NCBI RefSeq assembly: GCF_016901695.1
Contig: NZ_JACJKS010000007.1
Location: 1-64,000, forward strand
DNA from: Mordavella massiliensis
Lineage (GTDB): Bacteria; Bacillota; Clostridia; Lachnospirales; Lachnospiraceae
Reading direction: 5' to 3'
Length of the DNA stretch: 64,000 bases
Shown piece by piece: positions 43,413-53,117 of this stretch; position 1 is the first letter of the stretch, and each line of letters opens with the position of its first letter. Position numbers and translations under genes: made by a program. The notes beneath the pieces are model-generated. The model was not told the DNA's origin, did no database searches, and saw only the letters and a program-made list of their open reading frames with translations.

Positions 43413-44372
43413 TTACTCTTCCCCCTGGCTCAGCTCAAGGCCAAGCTCTTTTAATTTCGCCAGCACTTCCTCGAGGGACTTGCGGCCCAGGTTGCGGACC
43501 TTCATCATATCCTCGGGTGTGCGGTTTGTAAGTTCTTCCACTGTGTTGATGCCTGCGCGTTTCAGGCAGTTGTAGGAACGGACGGAGAGCTCCAGCTCAT
43601 CGATGCTCATCTCGAGAACCTTCTCCTTCTCATCGTCCTCCTTCTCGATCATGACTTCCGCAGCCTGCGCCACCTCAGACAGATCGATAAACAGCTTCAG
43701 ATGCTCGCTGAGCACTTTTGCAGCCAGGCTGACTGCCTCGTCGGGAAGCAGCGTGCCGTTGGTCCACACATCAAGCGTCAGCTTGTCAAAGTCTGTGATC
43801 TGGCCGACACGGGTATTCTCAACCGTCAGGTTGACGCGCTCTACAGGAGTGTAGATGGAGTCGATGGGGATCACGCCCGCTGACATATCCTCACTCTTGT
43901 TCTTGTCGGAGCTCACATATCCTCTGCCCTTCGTGATCGTCAGCTCCATGTAAAGCTTGCTGTCCGCGCCGCCGTTTAACGTAGCGATGACGGTCTCCGG
44001 GTTCATGATCTCGATGTCAGAGTCAGCCTGGATGTCCGCGGCTGTCACAACACCCTCGCCCTCGAACTCGATGTAGGCCGTCTTCGGCTCATCGGTCTCG
44101 GATGAGTTCTTGATCGCCAGAGACTTCAGGTTCATGATGATCTCTGTCACATCTTCCTTCACGCCTGGGATTGAGCTGAACTCATGCAGCACCCCGTCGA
44201 TCTTCACCTGGCTGATCGCAGCTCCGGGAAGAGAGGAGAGCATGATCCGTCTCAGAGAATTTCCGAGTGTTGTGCCGTAGCCTCTCTCAAGAGGCTCCAC
44301 AACAAATCTTCCATATCTCTTATCATCTGACATTTCTGTGATCTCAATATTTGGTTTATTAAAATCAAACAC
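43413..44372 (-). CDS. rpoA: DNA-directed RNA polymerase subunit alpha
   Basis: A 319-residue subunit. The N-terminal assembly domain ([31 protein letters not shown]) is followed by the C-terminal domain ([21 protein letters not shown]) that contacts UP-element DNA and activators. It assembles the polymerase core. Position after rpsD and before rplQ is the standard clostridial order. Confidence 0.97.
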   Translation of the reverse strand: MFDFNKPNIEITEMSDDKRYGRFVVEPLERGYGTTLGNSLRRIMLSSLPGAAISQVKIDGVLHEFSSIPGVKEDVTEIIMNLKSLAIKNSSETDEPKTAYIEFEGEGVVTAADIQADSDIEIMNPETVIATLNGGADSKLYMELTITKGRGYVSSDKNKSEDMSAGVIPIDSIYTPVERVNLTVENTRVGQITDFDKLTLDVWTNGTLLPDEAVSLAAKVLSEHLKLFIDLSEVAQAAEVMIEKEDDEKEKVLEMSIDELELSVRSYNCLKRAGINTVEELTNRTPEDMMKVRNLGRKSLEEVLAKLKELGLELSQGEE

Positions 44373-44442
44373 TATATAGTCCCTCCTTATGGGCTCATAA
44401 TTTACTGAGGGTTAATACATTTTCCAAATAATGCTATATCAA

Positions 44443-45036
44443 TTATTTAGAATATAACTCGACGATCAGCATCTCGTCTACAGGAACGTCAATCTCATCG
44501 CGTGTCGGAAGCTCTTTCACTGTTCCCTTAAGGGCCTCCTGATCAACCTCGAGCCATGCCGGAACGAGACGTCCGCCTGTCACCTCAAGGATGTCTTTGT
44601 ATCTCTGGGAACCTTTGCATTTCTCTTTGATCTCGATCACATCGCCGGCCTTTACAAGGTAAGAGGGGATGTTCACCTGCTTGCCGTTTACGAGCACGTG
44701 CTTGTGGTCTACGATCTGTCTTGCCTCGCGGCGCGTTCTTGCAAGACCCATGCGGAATACCACATTGTCAAGTCTTGTCTCAAGAAGGACCATCAGGTTT
44801 GTACCTGTCATACCCTTCTGCTGTTTTGCCTTCTTGTAGTAGTTTCTGAACGGCTTCTCAAGTACGCCGTAGATGAACTTTGCTTTCTGCTTCTCGCGCA
44901 GCTGAAGGCCGTACTCGCTCATCTTTCTGTTGGATCTCTTTAACTGTCTGTTGGACTTTTTATCAATTCCTAAATAGACGGGGTCCATTCCAAGGGAACG
45001 GCATCTTTTAAGAACCGGAACTCTGTTTACTGCCAT
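44443..45036 (-). CDS. rpsD: 30S ribosomal protein S4
   Basis: A 197-residue S4 ([20 protein letters not shown]) with the S4 RNA-binding domain ([32 protein letters not shown]). It lacks the zinc cysteines some S4 proteins carry at the N-terminus. It binds 16S rRNA early in assembly and in many bacteria represses its own operon. No separate leader is obvious here. Confidence 0.97.
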   Translation of the reverse strand: MAVNRVPVLKRCRSLGMDPVYLGIDKKSNRQLKRSNRKMSEYGLQLREKQKAKFIYGVLEKPFRNYYKKAKQQKGMTGTNLMVLLETRLDNVVFRMGLARTRREARQIVDHKHVLVNGKQVNIPSYLVKAGDVIEIKEKCKGSQRYKDILEVTGGRLVPAWLEVDQEALKGTVKELPTRDEIDVPVDEMLIVELYSK

Positions 45037-45108
45037 GTTTTCGTTTTCCTCCTGATTTCTACGGATATCTGTTTATATTGTTTCCAGTATAAAACGTACT
45101 GTTGAAGA

Positions 45109-45504
45109 TTAGACTCTTCTGCGCTTCGGCGGACGGCATCCGTTGTGCGGAACCGGAGTCACGTCTCTGATGCTTGTAACGTCGATTCCACATGCCTGAA
45201 GGGCACGGATCGCTGCCTCTCTTCCTGAACCAGGTCCTTTTACCATAACATCTACTGTCTTTAAGCCGTGTACCAGAGCTGCCTTTGCTGCTGTCTCAGC
45301 TGCCATCTGTGCTGCGTACGGAGTAGATTTCCTTGAACCTCTAAATCCCAGACCACCGGCACTTGCCCATGACAGAGCGTTTCCCTGTGCATCAGTTAAT
45401 GTCACGATCGTGTTGTTAAAAGATGACTGGATGTGTGCCTGTCCGTGTTCAACGTTTTTCTTGACACGTTTTTTTGTCACTTTCTTTGTAACTTTCTTTG
45501 CCAT
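45109..45504 (-). CDS. rpsK: 30S ribosomal protein S11
   Basis: A 131-residue S11 with [19 protein letters not shown] and [20 protein letters not shown], ending PPKRRRV. Platform protein near the mRNA exit site. It is separated from rpsM by about 105 bases that contain one unit of the dispersed repeat family. Confidence 0.97.
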   Translation of the reverse strand: MAKKVTKKVTKKRVKKNVEHGQAHIQSSFNNTIVTLTDAQGNALSWASAGGLGFRGSRKSTPYAAQMAAETAAKAALVHGLKTVDVMVKGPGSGREAAIRALQACGIDVTSIRDVTPVPHNGCRPPKRRRV

Positions 45505-45564
45505 TTAAACTAACCTACTTTCTTAGATTTTGCGTTGTTTCGATATTATATATAAAATAGTTCG

Positions 45565-45612
45565 CTCAACTAAGCTCAGGCTGCGCGCTTAGCGCTTGCC
45601 TTCACTAAGTTA
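45565..45612. repeat. dispersed GC-rich repeat, rpsK-rpsM gap
   Basis: One unit of the repeat family: AACTAAGCTCAGGCTGCGCG through to CCTTCACTAAGTT. Its end overlaps the rpsM stop codon. Confidence 0.6.
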
Positions 45613-45978
45613 TTTCTTTTTGTTCGCAACTGTTCTCTTAGGACCTTTTCTTGTTCTTGCGTTTGTCTTTGTCTTCTGTCCGCGAACCGGAAGTCCTTTT
45701 CTGTGACGGATACCTCTGTAGCATCCGATCTCCTGTAATCTCTTGATGTTGAGGGCGATCTCTCTTCTGAGGTCACCTTCTACCATCTGTGTCTCGTCGA
45801 TCACTGCGCTGATCTTCTTAACGTCCTCGTCTGTCAGATCTCTGCAGCGGATATCAGGGTCTACCCCTGCCTCTTTCAGAATGCGTGTTGCGCTCGGTCT
45901 TCCGATACCATAGATATAAGTAAGTCCGATCTCTACACGTTTGTCTCTCGGTAAGTCTACACCTGCAATACGAGCCAT
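45610..45978 (-). CDS. rpsM: 30S ribosomal protein S13
   Basis: A 122-residue S13 ([40 protein letters not shown]). ATG 45978 follows GGAGGAAAATCAC; an upstream in-frame ATG at 45993 has no site. Head protein contacting P-site tRNA. Its 3' end coincides with a repeat unit. Confidence 0.97.
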   Translation of the reverse strand: MARIAGVDLPRDKRVEIGLTYIYGIGRPSATRILKEAGVDPDIRCRDLTDEDVKKISAVIDETQMVEGDLRREIALNIKRLQEIGCYRGIRHRKGLPVRGQKTKTNARTRKGPKRTVANKKK

Positions 45979-45993
45979 GTGATTTTCCTCCAT

Positions 45994-46339
45994 TTGATTC
46001 TTTTTTTAATATTGTCCTAAATTGAGGCTGCGGGTACTGGATACGCTCCTGTTCCCTACCGGGATCTCTTTATTACACGCGCCTTGTACGCTGTCCCGAT
46101 ATCCCAGCCCAGGCGTGTCGGTATTCACGCCCTTTCCGGCAGCCGCTGCTGTCGCATCGGCTAATGACCGCCGGTATTGTAAGCAATATACTAGAAACCC
46201 CTGTGGACGGAACCACATTCTGCCGGTGTTTCATGTATATTAAATAGTACGATCACTCCACACACACCCTGGCGTGTCATACTATCAGCCGCCTAAATTG
46301 GTTGCATAAACTATCCTTGTGCCAAAACAAATTTACACG
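45994..46339. other. unusual non-coding insertion between rpmJ and rpsM
   Basis: The rpmJ-rpsM interval is about 475 bases, where a few dozen are usual. This part contains several hairpins, for example GGCGTG/CACGCC (minus strand, near 46105-46125) and an ATAGTA/TACTAT frame at about 46247-46290. A 70-codon open frame on the minus strand (46006-46218) has no ribosome binding site and unbalanced composition, so I do not call it a gene. Read-through from rpmJ must cross this stretch. Confidence 0.5.
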
Positions 46340-46450
46340 TCCGTGCGCCTAAGCTCACGCCGCGTCTGACGACTTGCGTTCACTAACGCTTGGGACGAAT
46401 CTTCTCACTAAGTTCATGCTGCGCGTAGCCGCTTGCATTCACTAAGTGTT
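46340..46450. repeat. dispersed GC-rich repeats, rpmJ-rpsM gap
   Basis: Two units in tandem: one from TCCGTGCGCCTAAGCTC (46340-46356) to CTAACGCTTGGGAC (about 46383-46396), and one CACTAAGTTCATGCTGCGCG to CATTCACTAAGTG (46406-46448). Both end motifs of the first unit recur at 57776-57892. Confidence 0.7.
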
Positions 46451-46455
46451 CAGAA

Positions 46456-46569
46456 TTAGCCCTGGCGCTGTTTATGCTTCGGGTTCTCGCAGATAATGCG
46501 AATGCTTCCTTTTCTCTTGATTACTTTGCACTTTTCGCAAATTGGTTTTACTGATGATCTAACCTTCAC
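46456..46569 (-). CDS. rpmJ: 50S ribosomal protein L36
   Basis: A 37-residue protein beginning at GTG 46569 ([20 protein letters not shown]) behind AAAGGAGG with 7-base spacing. The zinc ligands are two cysteines in CEKC, one in IICENP and the histidine in KHKQRQG. A longer upstream frame exists but has no start signal. Shorter than most automatic gene-length cut-offs. Confidence 0.95.
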   Translation of the reverse strand: MKVRSSVKPICEKCKVIKRKGSIRIICENPKHKQRQG

Positions 46570-46712
46570 GTCAAATCCTCCTTTCATCCATTGCCTGCCT
46601 TGTTCCGCGGTGCTTTTCCCGGAAATCTTGTAACAAGGCATAAAAATCCCCTGGAAACGCGCCTATATAGTATAGCACTGCTTTTCAAGCAAAGTCAATA
46701 GATTTTCTGTGA

Positions 46713-46931
46713 TTATTTGTCTCTCCAGATGATTCTTCCCTTGGAGAGATCGTAGGGTGACAGCTCCAGCGTCACTTTGTCTCCCGGAAGGATCTTGATG
46801 AAGTTCATGCGCAGCTTTCCGCTGATGTGCGCCAGCACCTGATGGCCGTTCTCCAGCTCCACCTGGAACATGGCGTTTGGCAGTTTCTCTACTACGGTTC
46901 CTTCGATTTCGATAACGTCAGCTTTTGACAT
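46713..46931 (-). CDS. infA: translation initiation factor IF-1
   Basis: A 72-residue S1-type OB-fold protein ([40 protein letters not shown]). It occupies the ribosomal A site during initiation. The order map - KOW gene - infA - rpmJ - rpsM is the usual clostridial one. Confidence 0.97.
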   Translation of the reverse strand: MSKADVIEIEGTVVEKLPNAMFQVELENGHQVLAHISGKLRMNFIKILPGDKVTLELSPYDLSKGRIIWRDK

Positions 46932-46937
46932 GTCTCC

Positions 46938-47198
46938 TTACTCCTCCTGTTTTCCCTTTTCCTGGTTCAAGTAATTTCTCAGTATCTTCCTCACCGACGC
47001 GTCGTCCAGCGCACCGGCTCTCTGTGTGCAGATGGGCTGCACGTGCTTCTTTTTCTTTTTCTTGGGGCGTTCCGCCGTGCGGATCCGGCCGTCCGACAGA
47101 TATACATATGCGCCGTCCGCCTCTGTTATGACAAACACCTGGCCCGCGTCGTGCCCTGCCAGGGATCTCGCCAGCATCCCGGCTCTATATCTGTCCAT
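46938..47198 (-). CDS. KOW-domain RNA-binding protein, ribosome-associated
   Basis: An 86-residue protein. The N-terminal KOW/L14e-like fold (GMLARSLAGHDAGQVFVITE, GAYVYLSDGRIRT) is followed by a lysine-rich stretch (RPKKKKKKHVQPI). Its start overlaps the map stop by 14 bases and infA begins 6 bases later, so it is co-translated with both. Clostridia carry such a gene in this position; its role is not established, although the fold and charge suggest rRNA contact. Confidence 0.8.
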   Translation of the reverse strand: MDRYRAGMLARSLAGHDAGQVFVITEADGAYVYLSDGRIRTAERPKKKKKKHVQPICTQRAGALDDASVRKILRNYLNQEKGKQEE

Positions 47199-47970
47199 CC
47201 CCGTCCCTCTTTCCGTACCCGGACAGGGAGAGGATCACGGCACCTTCCTCTGTGACGAGCACTGTGTTTTCATAGTGGGCTGAGAGGGAATGGTCTTTTG
47301 TCACGACGGTCCAGTCGTCGTCCAGCCAGCTGACTTCCCATGTGCCCGCGTTGATCATGGGCTCGATCGCCAGCGTCATCCCCGCCTTCAGAAGGGGGCC
47401 TTTCCTGCCCTGGCTGTAGTTGGGGATCTCCGGCGCCTCATGCATCTGTGTGCCGATGCCGTGTCCGCACAAGTCGCGGACGACGCCGTACCCCCTCTCC
47501 GTCGCATACCTTCCGATCGCGGCAGATATGTCAAATAGATGGTTGCCTTCTTTTGCGTACTTTATTCCCTCAAAGAAGCATTCCCGGGTCACGTCGATCA
47601 GCCGCTGCGCCTCCTTGCTGATGTGGCCGATGCCGTAAGTCCTGGCCGCATCTGAGTGATAGCCCTTGTAGATCACGCCGGCATCCAGGCTCACGATATC
47701 CCCCTCCCGGATGAACCGGTGGGGACTCGGGATCCCGTGCACGACCTCCTCGTTGACCGAGACGCAGATGGATGCCGGATAGCCGTTGTAGTTCAGGAAG
47801 GAGGGCTCGCAGCCGTAGCTGCGGATCAGCTCCTCCCCGAGCCTGTCGATCTCCAGCGTCGTCATCCCCGGATGAAGCGCTTTTGCCAGTTCGTTGTGGA
47901 CAGTCTCAAGGATCCTGCCCGCCTCTGTCATCAGTTCGATCTCTCTGGATGATTTTATCGTGATCGGCAT
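47185..47970 (-). CDS. map: type I methionyl aminopeptidase
   Basis: A 261-residue enzyme with the di-metal site residues of the family (VVHGIPSPHR, SLDAGVIYKGYHSDAARTYG, GHGIGTQMHEAPEIPNY, AIEPMINAG). It removes the initiator methionine from new proteins. adk lies four bases upstream and the KOW gene overlaps its end. Confidence 0.96.
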   Translation of the reverse strand: MPITIKSSREIELMTEAGRILETVHNELAKALHPGMTTLEIDRLGEELIRSYGCEPSFLNYNGYPASICVSVNEEVVHGIPSPHRFIREGDIVSLDAGVIYKGYHSDAARTYGIGHISKEAQRLIDVTRECFFEGIKYAKEGNHLFDISAAIGRYATERGYGVVRDLCGHGIGTQMHEAPEIPNYSQGRKGPLLKAGMTLAIEPMINAGTWEVSWLDDDWTVVTKDHSLSAHYENTVLVTEEGAVILSLSGYGKRDGDGQI

Positions 47971-47974
47971 ATTC

Positions 47975-48619
47975 CTACGCTCCCAGGATCTCTGTGATCG
48001 CCCGGAACACGTCGTCGATATCCACGGTTCCGTCTACCGTGCGCAGGATGCCTGCGTTCGTGTAGTAGTCAATGAGGGGCTGTGTCTGCTCGTGGTACAC
48101 ATCCAGTCTCTTCTGCACAGTCTCCGGCTTGTCGTCATCGCGCAGGATCAGCTCGCCGCCGCACACATCGCAGATGCCTTCCTTCTCTGTGGGGGCGTAC
48201 TCGATGTGGTATGTAGCTCCGCATCCCACGCACGCTCTTCTTCCGCCCATGCGGTGCACGATATTCTCATCCGGCACGTTCACGTCAATGGCGTAGTCCA
48301 TCTTCTGTCCCATCGCGGCAAGCGCCTTTGTGAGCGCCTCAGCCTGGGGGATCGTCCGCGGGAAGCCGTCCAGCACGTAACCGTTTTTGCAGTCCTCCTG
48401 GTTTACGCGGTCCACAACCAGGTCAACGACCAGCTCGTCCGGCACGAGAAGGCCCTGATCCATGTATGTCTTGGCCTTCTTCCCAAGCTCTGTCCCGTTC
48501 TTGATGTTGGCGCGGAAGATGTCCCCGGTGGAGATGTGGGGAATGTCATACTTTGCAGCGATTTTCTTGGCCTGGGTTCCCTTGCCTGCTCCAGGCGCAC
48601 CTAACATGATAATCTTCAT
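47975..48619 (-). CDS. adk: adenylate kinase
   Basis: A 214-residue long-form enzyme with the P-loop [35 protein letters not shown] and a zinc-type lid ([28 protein letters not shown]). It interconverts ATP, ADP and AMP. The 139 bases before it contain GC-rich hairpins (for example CGCGAAAAAATCTTCCGCG and CCCCCGCCGGGGG) but no gene. Confidence 0.97.
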   Translation of the reverse strand: MKIIMLGAPGAGKGTQAKKIAAKYDIPHISTGDIFRANIKNGTELGKKAKTYMDQGLLVPDELVVDLVVDRVNQEDCKNGYVLDGFPRTIPQAEALTKALAAMGQKMDYAIDVNVPDENIVHRMGGRRACVGCGATYHIEYAPTEKEGICDVCGGELILRDDDKPETVQKRLDVYHEQTQPLIDYYTNAGILRTVDGTVDIDDVFRAITEILGA

Positions 48620-48758
48620 ACTCGTATTCCTCCTTATAGCATTTTAACCCGCGAAAAAATCTTCCGCGAGTTGAAACCATACGTATGCCCGGCTTGCGTG
48701 CCGGAGATGCAGGATCTGCATCCCGGCCCCTCGCCTGCGGCATCCCCCGCCGGGGGTA

Positions 48759-50075
48759 TTAACTATTTAAAAATCCCTTGTAATTGCGTACCAGCATCTG
48801 GGATTCGATCTGCTTGATCGTCTCAAGCGTCACGCTGACAATGATGATCAGCGACGTGCCGCCGAAGGACACGTTCGCTCCCAGCCAGCCGTTGAACAGG
48901 ATCGGTACGACCTGTACAAGGATCAGTCCGCATGCACCGATAAAGATGATATAGTTCAGGATCTTTGTGAGGTACTCTACTGTCGGCTTGCCCGGGCGGA
49001 TACCGGGGATAAAGCCGCCGCTCTTCTTCATGTTATTCGCGATCTCCATCGGGTTGAAGGTGATGGAGGTATAGAAGTAAGCGAAGAATACAGTGAGCAC
49101 AATGTAAACGATCAGTCCCCATGAGTACTTGATCTGCTGCGGGTTGCACCAGTTGGACTGGTTCAGGCCTCGCAGGATCTCGCTCCCGATGCCGTTCCCG
49201 TCGCCCTTTCCAAGGAAGGTCGCGATCAGGATCGGTGTCTGCATCAGGGATGAGGAGAAGATGATCGGGATCACGCCGGCTGTGTTCACGCGCAGCGGGA
49301 TGTAGGTGGACTGTCCGCCGAACATCCTCCGGCCCTGCATCTTCTGTGAATACTGCACCGCGATCCTTCTCTGTCCGTCCTGCAGGAAGATGACAAACAC
49401 GACGAGGACGATGATGATCGCAAGGATGATCACCGCTGCCAGGCCTCCGGATGCAAGGCTTTTGCCTTTCACGAACTGCTCATAGAGCGTCGCCATATCG
49501 CTGGGGATGCGGGAGATGATGTTGATCACAAGCACGATGGAAATACCGTTTCCAACGCCTTTTTCCGTGATCCGCTCGCCGCACCACATCAGGAATGCGC
49601 TTCCGGCTGTGAGTGTCAGTACAACGATGGCTGCATTGACGAAGTTAAACTCTTTAAGAAGTCCCTGGCGTCCGAAACCGACTGCCATGGCCGTCGACTG
49701 GATCAGCGACAGGCCGACTGTCAGGTAGCGGGTGATCGCAGCGATCTTCTTTCTTCCATCTTCCCCGTCCTTATGCATCTCCTCCAGCTTCGGTATCGCG
49801 ATGGTGAGAAGCTGCATAATGATGGATGATGTGATGTATGGTGTGATGCTCAGGGCCAGCACGGACATCTGCTCAAAAGAGCCGCCGGTGATGGCGTTAA
49901 AGAAGTTGAACGCCTCACCAGTGTTCTGTGCGAAGAAGTCCTTGATGAAATCCGGATCCACACCAGGTGTGGGCAGCTCAGATCCGATCCGGATCACGAT
50001 CAGCATCATGAACGTGTACAGGATCTTTTTGCGGATATCCGCGATCTGAAATGCCCGTCTAACTGTCTGAAACAT
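48759..50075 (-). CDS. secY: preprotein translocase subunit SecY
   Basis: A 438-residue channel protein with ten membrane helices. RKKILYTFMMLIVIRIGSEL opens the first helix, SALALSITPYITSSIIMQLL-like (MSVLALSITPYITSSIIMQL) lies in helix 2, and the cytoplasmic loop RRIAVQYSQKMQGRRMFGGQ is present. It forms the Sec pore in the membrane. Its start overlaps the rplO stop by one base. Confidence 0.97.
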   Translation of the reverse strand: MFQTVRRAFQIADIRKKILYTFMMLIVIRIGSELPTPGVDPDFIKDFFAQNTGEAFNFFNAITGGSFEQMSVLALSITPYITSSIIMQLLTIAIPKLEEMHKDGEDGRKKIAAITRYLTVGLSLIQSTAMAVGFGRQGLLKEFNFVNAAIVVLTLTAGSAFLMWCGERITEKGVGNGISIVLVINIISRIPSDMATLYEQFVKGKSLASGGLAAVIILAIIIVLVVFVIFLQDGQRRIAVQYSQKMQGRRMFGGQSTYIPLRVNTAGVIPIIFSSSLMQTPILIATFLGKGDGNGIGSEILRGLNQSNWCNPQQIKYSWGLIVYIVLTVFFAYFYTSITFNPMEIANNMKKSGGFIPGIRPGKPTVEYLTKILNYIIFIGACGLILVQVVPILFNGWLGANVSFGGTSLIIIVSVTLETIKQIESQMLVRNYKGFLNS

Positions 50076-50515
50076 TAGATCACCTCTACTTTGCCACCAA
50101 GTGCCTCAATCTTTGCTGCTGCGCCTGCGCTGAACGCATTCGCCTGAACTGTGAGCTTCTTTGTCAGCTCGCCGTTTCCAAGGATCTTCACGCCATCCCT
50201 GGGGTTCTTTACAATGCCCTTCTCGATCAGTGTATCTACGGATACAACTGCGTCGTTGTCGAACACCTCGAGAGCGCTCACGTTGATGCCTACGATCGTC
50301 TTGCTGTTTCTGTTCGTGAAGCCTCTCTTCGGGATCCTTCTATATAAAGGCATCTGTCCGCCTTCAAAACCCGGTCTTGTACCGCCGGAGCGGGCCTTCT
50401 GTCCTTTGTGTCCCTTGCCGGCTGTCTTGCCGTTTCCGGAGCCGTGTCCACGTCCTCTTCTGAAGTTGTTGCTCTGTTTTGCCCCGTCAGCAGGTCTTAA
50501 ATTTGATAAGTCCAT
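50075..50515 (-). CDS. rplO: 50S ribosomal protein L15
   Basis: A 146-residue L15 with the glycine-rich N-terminal extension (RGRGHGSGNGKTAGKGHKGQ) and the core GFEGGQMPLYRRIPKRGFTN. It joins 23S rRNA late in assembly. Translationally coupled to secY (one-base overlap). Confidence 0.97.
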   Translation of the reverse strand: MDLSNLRPADGAKQSNNFRRGRGHGSGNGKTAGKGHKGQKARSGGTRPGFEGGQMPLYRRIPKRGFTNRNSKTIVGINVSALEVFDNDAVVSVDTLIEKGIVKNPRDGVKILGNGELTKKLTVQANAFSAGAAAKIEALGGKVEVI

Positions 50516-50544
50516 TCTGACACCTCCTTACTGTGTGATCTTCC

Positions 50545-50724
50545 TTAAGCTTCCTCTACTTTTACGAGATGCTGTACCTGTTTTACCATTCCCCTTGTCG
50601 CCGCGTTGTCCGGTAAAACAACAGTCTTGCCTGTCTTCTTAAGTCCTAAAGCTTCTACTGTCCTCTTATGCTTCGGCACAGCACCGATCGTGGATTTTAC
50701 CAGTGTGATCTTTAAATCTGCCAT
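50545..50724 (-). CDS. rpmD: 50S ribosomal protein L30
   Basis: A 59-residue L30 read directly from the sequence: MADLKITLVKSTIGAVPKHK ... RTVEALGLKKTGKTVVLPDN ... MVKQVQHLVKVEEA. The ATG at 50724 follows AAGGAGGCAGATGAACA. Located between rpsE and rplO as expected for the spc operon. Confidence 0.95.
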   Translation of the reverse strand: MADLKITLVKSTIGAVPKHKRTVEALGLKKTGKTVVLPDNAATRGMVKQVQHLVKVEEA

Positions 50725-50739
50725 TGTTCATCTGCCTCC

Positions 50740-51249
50740 TTAGCCTAAGATTTCCTCGACGGATCTTCCGCGGAGCTTGGATACCTCTTCCGGTGTCTTT
50801 ACTTCCTTCAGTCCCTCGATCGTAGCAAGCACTACATTCTGCTTGTTGTTGGAACCAAGAGACTTTGTACGGATGTTCTTGATCCCCGCCATCTCGATCA
50901 CGGCACGGGCCGGACCTCCGGCGATCACTCCGGTACCGTCCGGTGCTGTCTTCAGAAGCACGGATGCGCTTCCGAACTTACCGATCTGGTCGTGTGTGAT
51001 ACTTCCGTTCTCGTCCAGAGCTACTGTGATCAGCTTCTTCGCTGCGTCTTCTTTTCCTTTGCGGATCGCTTCCGGGATCTCGGCTGCCTTTCCTAAGCCT
51101 GCGCCCACATGGCCGTTGCCATCGCCCACAACAACAAGAGCTGTAAATCTCATGTTGCGGCCGCCTTTAACAACCTTGGTTACACGCTTAATTGACACTA
51201 CTTTTTCATTTAATTCTAACTGACTAGCATCAATACGTTCCTGTTTCAT
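50740..51249 (-). CDS. rpsE: 30S ribosomal protein S5
   Basis: A 169-residue S5: [20 protein letters not shown] double-stranded RNA-binding domain, then [20 protein letters not shown]. It acts in mRNA entry and decoding accuracy; spectinomycin resistance maps in the loop near residue 25-30. Confidence 0.97.
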   Translation of the reverse strand: MKQERIDASQLELNEKVVSIKRVTKVVKGGRNMRFTALVVVGDGNGHVGAGLGKAAEIPEAIRKGKEDAAKKLITVALDENGSITHDQIGKFGSASVLLKTAPDGTGVIAGGPARAVIEMAGIKNIRTKSLGSNNKQNVVLATIEGLKEVKTPEEVSKLRGRSVEEILG

Positions 51250-51264
51250 GTGTGTTCTCCCTTC

Positions 51265-51639
51265 CTAGAATTCCAGTCCGGCTTCGCGTGCTGCATCTGC
51301 AAGCGCCTGAACTTTTCCGTGGTATACAAATCCGCCTCTGTCAAAAACGACTTCCTTGATACCCTTTTCCAGAGCCTTCTGTGCAATTACCTTGCCCAGA
51401 GCAGCCGCTGCCTCAACATTGTTGGTCTTCTCAAGGTCTGCCTTCACATCTTTCTGAAGAGTGGAAGCAGAGACCAGAGTGTTCCCAGCTACATCGTCAA
51501 TAATCTGTGCATACATGTGATTATTGCTTCTGAATACGGCGAGGCGTGGGCATTCGGGTGTACCGCTTAAACGGTTACGTAATTTTCTGTGCTTTTTAAC
51601 ACGTACTTCTGTTCTTGATTTCTTGCTAACCATTTTCAC
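51265..51639 (-). CDS. rplR: 50S ribosomal protein L18
   Basis: A 124-residue L18 ([40 protein letters not shown]). It binds 5S rRNA with L5. The first ATG (51639) has GGAGAGTGTG at good spacing; an internal ATG six bases on is a less likely start. Confidence 0.97.
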   Translation of the reverse strand: MKMVSKKSRTEVRVKKHRKLRNRLSGTPECPRLAVFRSNNHMYAQIIDDVAGNTLVSASTLQKDVKADLEKTNNVEAAAALGKVIAQKALEKGIKEVVFDRGGFVYHGKVQALADAAREAGLEF

Positions 51640-51650
51640 ACTCTCCTTAT

Positions 51651-52193
51651 TTATTTCTTACCAGTCTTACCAACTTTACGTCTGATCACTTCGTCAGCGT
51701 ACTTGATACCCTTGCCCTTGTAAGGCTCAGGTCTTCTCTTGTCTCTGATCTCAGCCGCATACTGGCCAACTTTTTCCTTGTCAATTCCCTGGACTGTGAT
51801 CTTGTTCTGACCCTCCAGAACTGTCTCAACGCCCTCGGGATCGATCATCTCTACCGGGTGAGAGTATCCCAGGCTGAGCGTCAGCTTGTTGCCGGACTTT
51901 GCAGCCCTGTAGCCGACACCGTTTACCTCAAGGACTTTCTTATATCCCTCTGTCACACCGACAACCATGTTGTTGATCAGTGTTCTTGTGAGGCCGTGAA
52001 GGGATTTCATTCTCTTCAGGTCGTTCGGTCTTGTGACAACGATCTGATCTCCCTCCTGCTTGATCTCCATTTCAACCGGGAGCTCTTTCTCAAGCGTTCC
52101 CTTCGGACCCTTAACGGTCACTTTGTTATTCTCTGCGATCTCAACAGTAACGCCTGCCGGGATCGTGATTGGCAGTCTTCCGATACGTGACAT
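51651..52193 (-). CDS. rplF: 50S ribosomal protein L6
   Basis: A 180-residue L6 with two related domains ([40 protein letters not shown]). It stabilises the stalk base and factor-binding region. The 310-base gap before it in the operon (toward rpsH) holds the dispersed repeats. Confidence 0.97.
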   Translation of the reverse strand: MSRIGRLPITIPAGVTVEIAENNKVTVKGPKGTLEKELPVEMEIKQEGDQIVVTRPNDLKRMKSLHGLTRTLINNMVVGVTEGYKKVLEVNGVGYRAAKSGNKLTLSLGYSHPVEMIDPEGVETVLEGQNKITVQGIDKEKVGQYAAEIRDKRRPEPYKGKGIKYADEVIRRKVGKTGKK

Positions 52194-52260
52194 ACCATGT
52201 CCTCCTTAACTTAAATTTTCGGAGCAGATGCTTTGGCCTGCTCTGTTTTCAGTTGCTGTG

Positions 52261-52342
52261 AACACTTAGCGAGGTTCCTCACGAGCTTAGTGTGAACGCA
52301 CACCCGGCCCACTTGGCGAGGTCCTCCACGAGCCTAGTGGCC
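52261..52342. repeat. two imperfect palindromes, rplF-rpsH gap
   Basis: Units at 52263-52294 (ACTTAGCGAGGTTCCTC with GAGCTTAGTG) and 52310-52341 (ACTTGGCGAGGTCCTCC with GAGCCTAGTGG) are near copies and can each fold into a hairpin. Confidence 0.65.
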
Positions 52343-52391
52343 GCGGTGTTTCCTCTGCCCCGCATGCTCATTTATTTCTAAGGATGTTCTT

Positions 52392-52496
52392 CTCGCTAAG
52401 TTCGGCCTTCGCCTTGCGGCTCGCCCTCGCTAAGCTCCAAGAACGCCCTCGCACTAAGTTCAGGCTTCGCCTCCCGGCTCGCCTTCACTAAGTTGC
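52392..52496. repeat. two dispersed GC-rich repeat units, rplF-rpsH gap
   Basis: Units at 52394-52436 (CGCTAAGTTCGGCCTTCGCC ... CTCGCTAAGCT) and 52452-52494 (CACTAAGTTCAGGCTTCGCC ... CTTCACTAAGTT). They match each other over most of their 43 bases and belong to the same family as those near 45.6, 46.4 and 57.9 kb. Confidence 0.75.
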
Positions 52497-52503
52497 TTCC
52501 GGG

Positions 52504-52905
52504 CTACCATACAAACGCCAGTACTTCTCCGCCTACGCCCAGTTTTCTTGCTTCCTTGTCAGTGATCACGCCCTGGTTTGTGGAGATGATCGCTGTTCCC
52601 AGGCCGCCGAGAACCTTGGGAAGCTCCTCGCTGTTCGCGTACACGCGCAGGCCCGGCTTGGAAATTCTCTTAAGACCGGAGATAACCTTCTCGTTCTTGT
52701 CTGCACCGTACTTTAATGTCACACGGATCGTCTTGAACGCTCCGTCCTCTACGATGTCGTATCTTGTGATATATCCCTCGTTGTATAAGATGTCTGCGAT
52801 GGCGATCTTCATCTTGGATGCGGGGATATCTACTGTATCATGTTTTGCAGTGTTCGCATTACGGATTCTTGTAAGCATATCTGCAATAGGATCACTCATA
52901 GTCAT
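52504..52905 (-). CDS. rpsH: 30S ribosomal protein S8
   Basis: A 133-residue S8 ([40 protein letters not shown]). In many bacteria it represses the spc operon by binding the rplE region. The stop codon is 8 bases from the last repeat unit. Confidence 0.97.
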   Translation of the reverse strand: MTMSDPIADMLTRIRNANTAKHDTVDIPASKMKIAIADILYNEGYITRYDIVEDGAFKTIRVTLKYGADKNEKVISGLKRISKPGLRVYANSEELPKVLGGLGTAIISTNQGVITDKEARKLGVGGEVLAFVW

Positions 52906-52920
52906 GGATTGCTTCCTCCT

Positions 52921-53106
52921 TTACCAACTTGCCTTCTTCACACCCGGGATCTGTCCTTTGTATGCCAGTTCGCGGAAGCAAACACGGCAGATACCATATT
53001 TTCTCAAATATGCGTGCGGACGACCGCAGATCCTGCAGCGGTTGTATTCTCTTGTGGAGAATTTCTGCTTGCGCTGCTGTTTGATTTTCATTGCTGTCTT
53101 AGCCAT
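52921..53106 (-). CDS. rpsZ: 30S ribosomal protein S14, zinc-binding type
   Basis: A 61-residue S14 of the type Z (C+) form with zinc ligands in [25 protein letters not shown] (C and C in CRIC, C and C in CRVC). The short form is used by most Firmicutes. Located between rplE and rpsH. Confidence 0.97.
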   Translation of the reverse strand: MAKTAMKIKQQRKQKFSTREYNRCRICGRPHAYLRKYGICRVCFRELAYKGQIPGVKKASW

Positions 53107-53117
53107 AATTTACCTCC

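Noticed and set aside
46006-46218. A 70-codon minus-strand frame in the rpmJ-rpsM gap
   Set aside because: No ribosome binding site or recognised domain; I describe the region as a structured insertion instead.
45979-46455. Group II intron fragment
   Set aside because: No domain V, no reverse transcriptase and no expected 5' GUGCG boundary could be seen.
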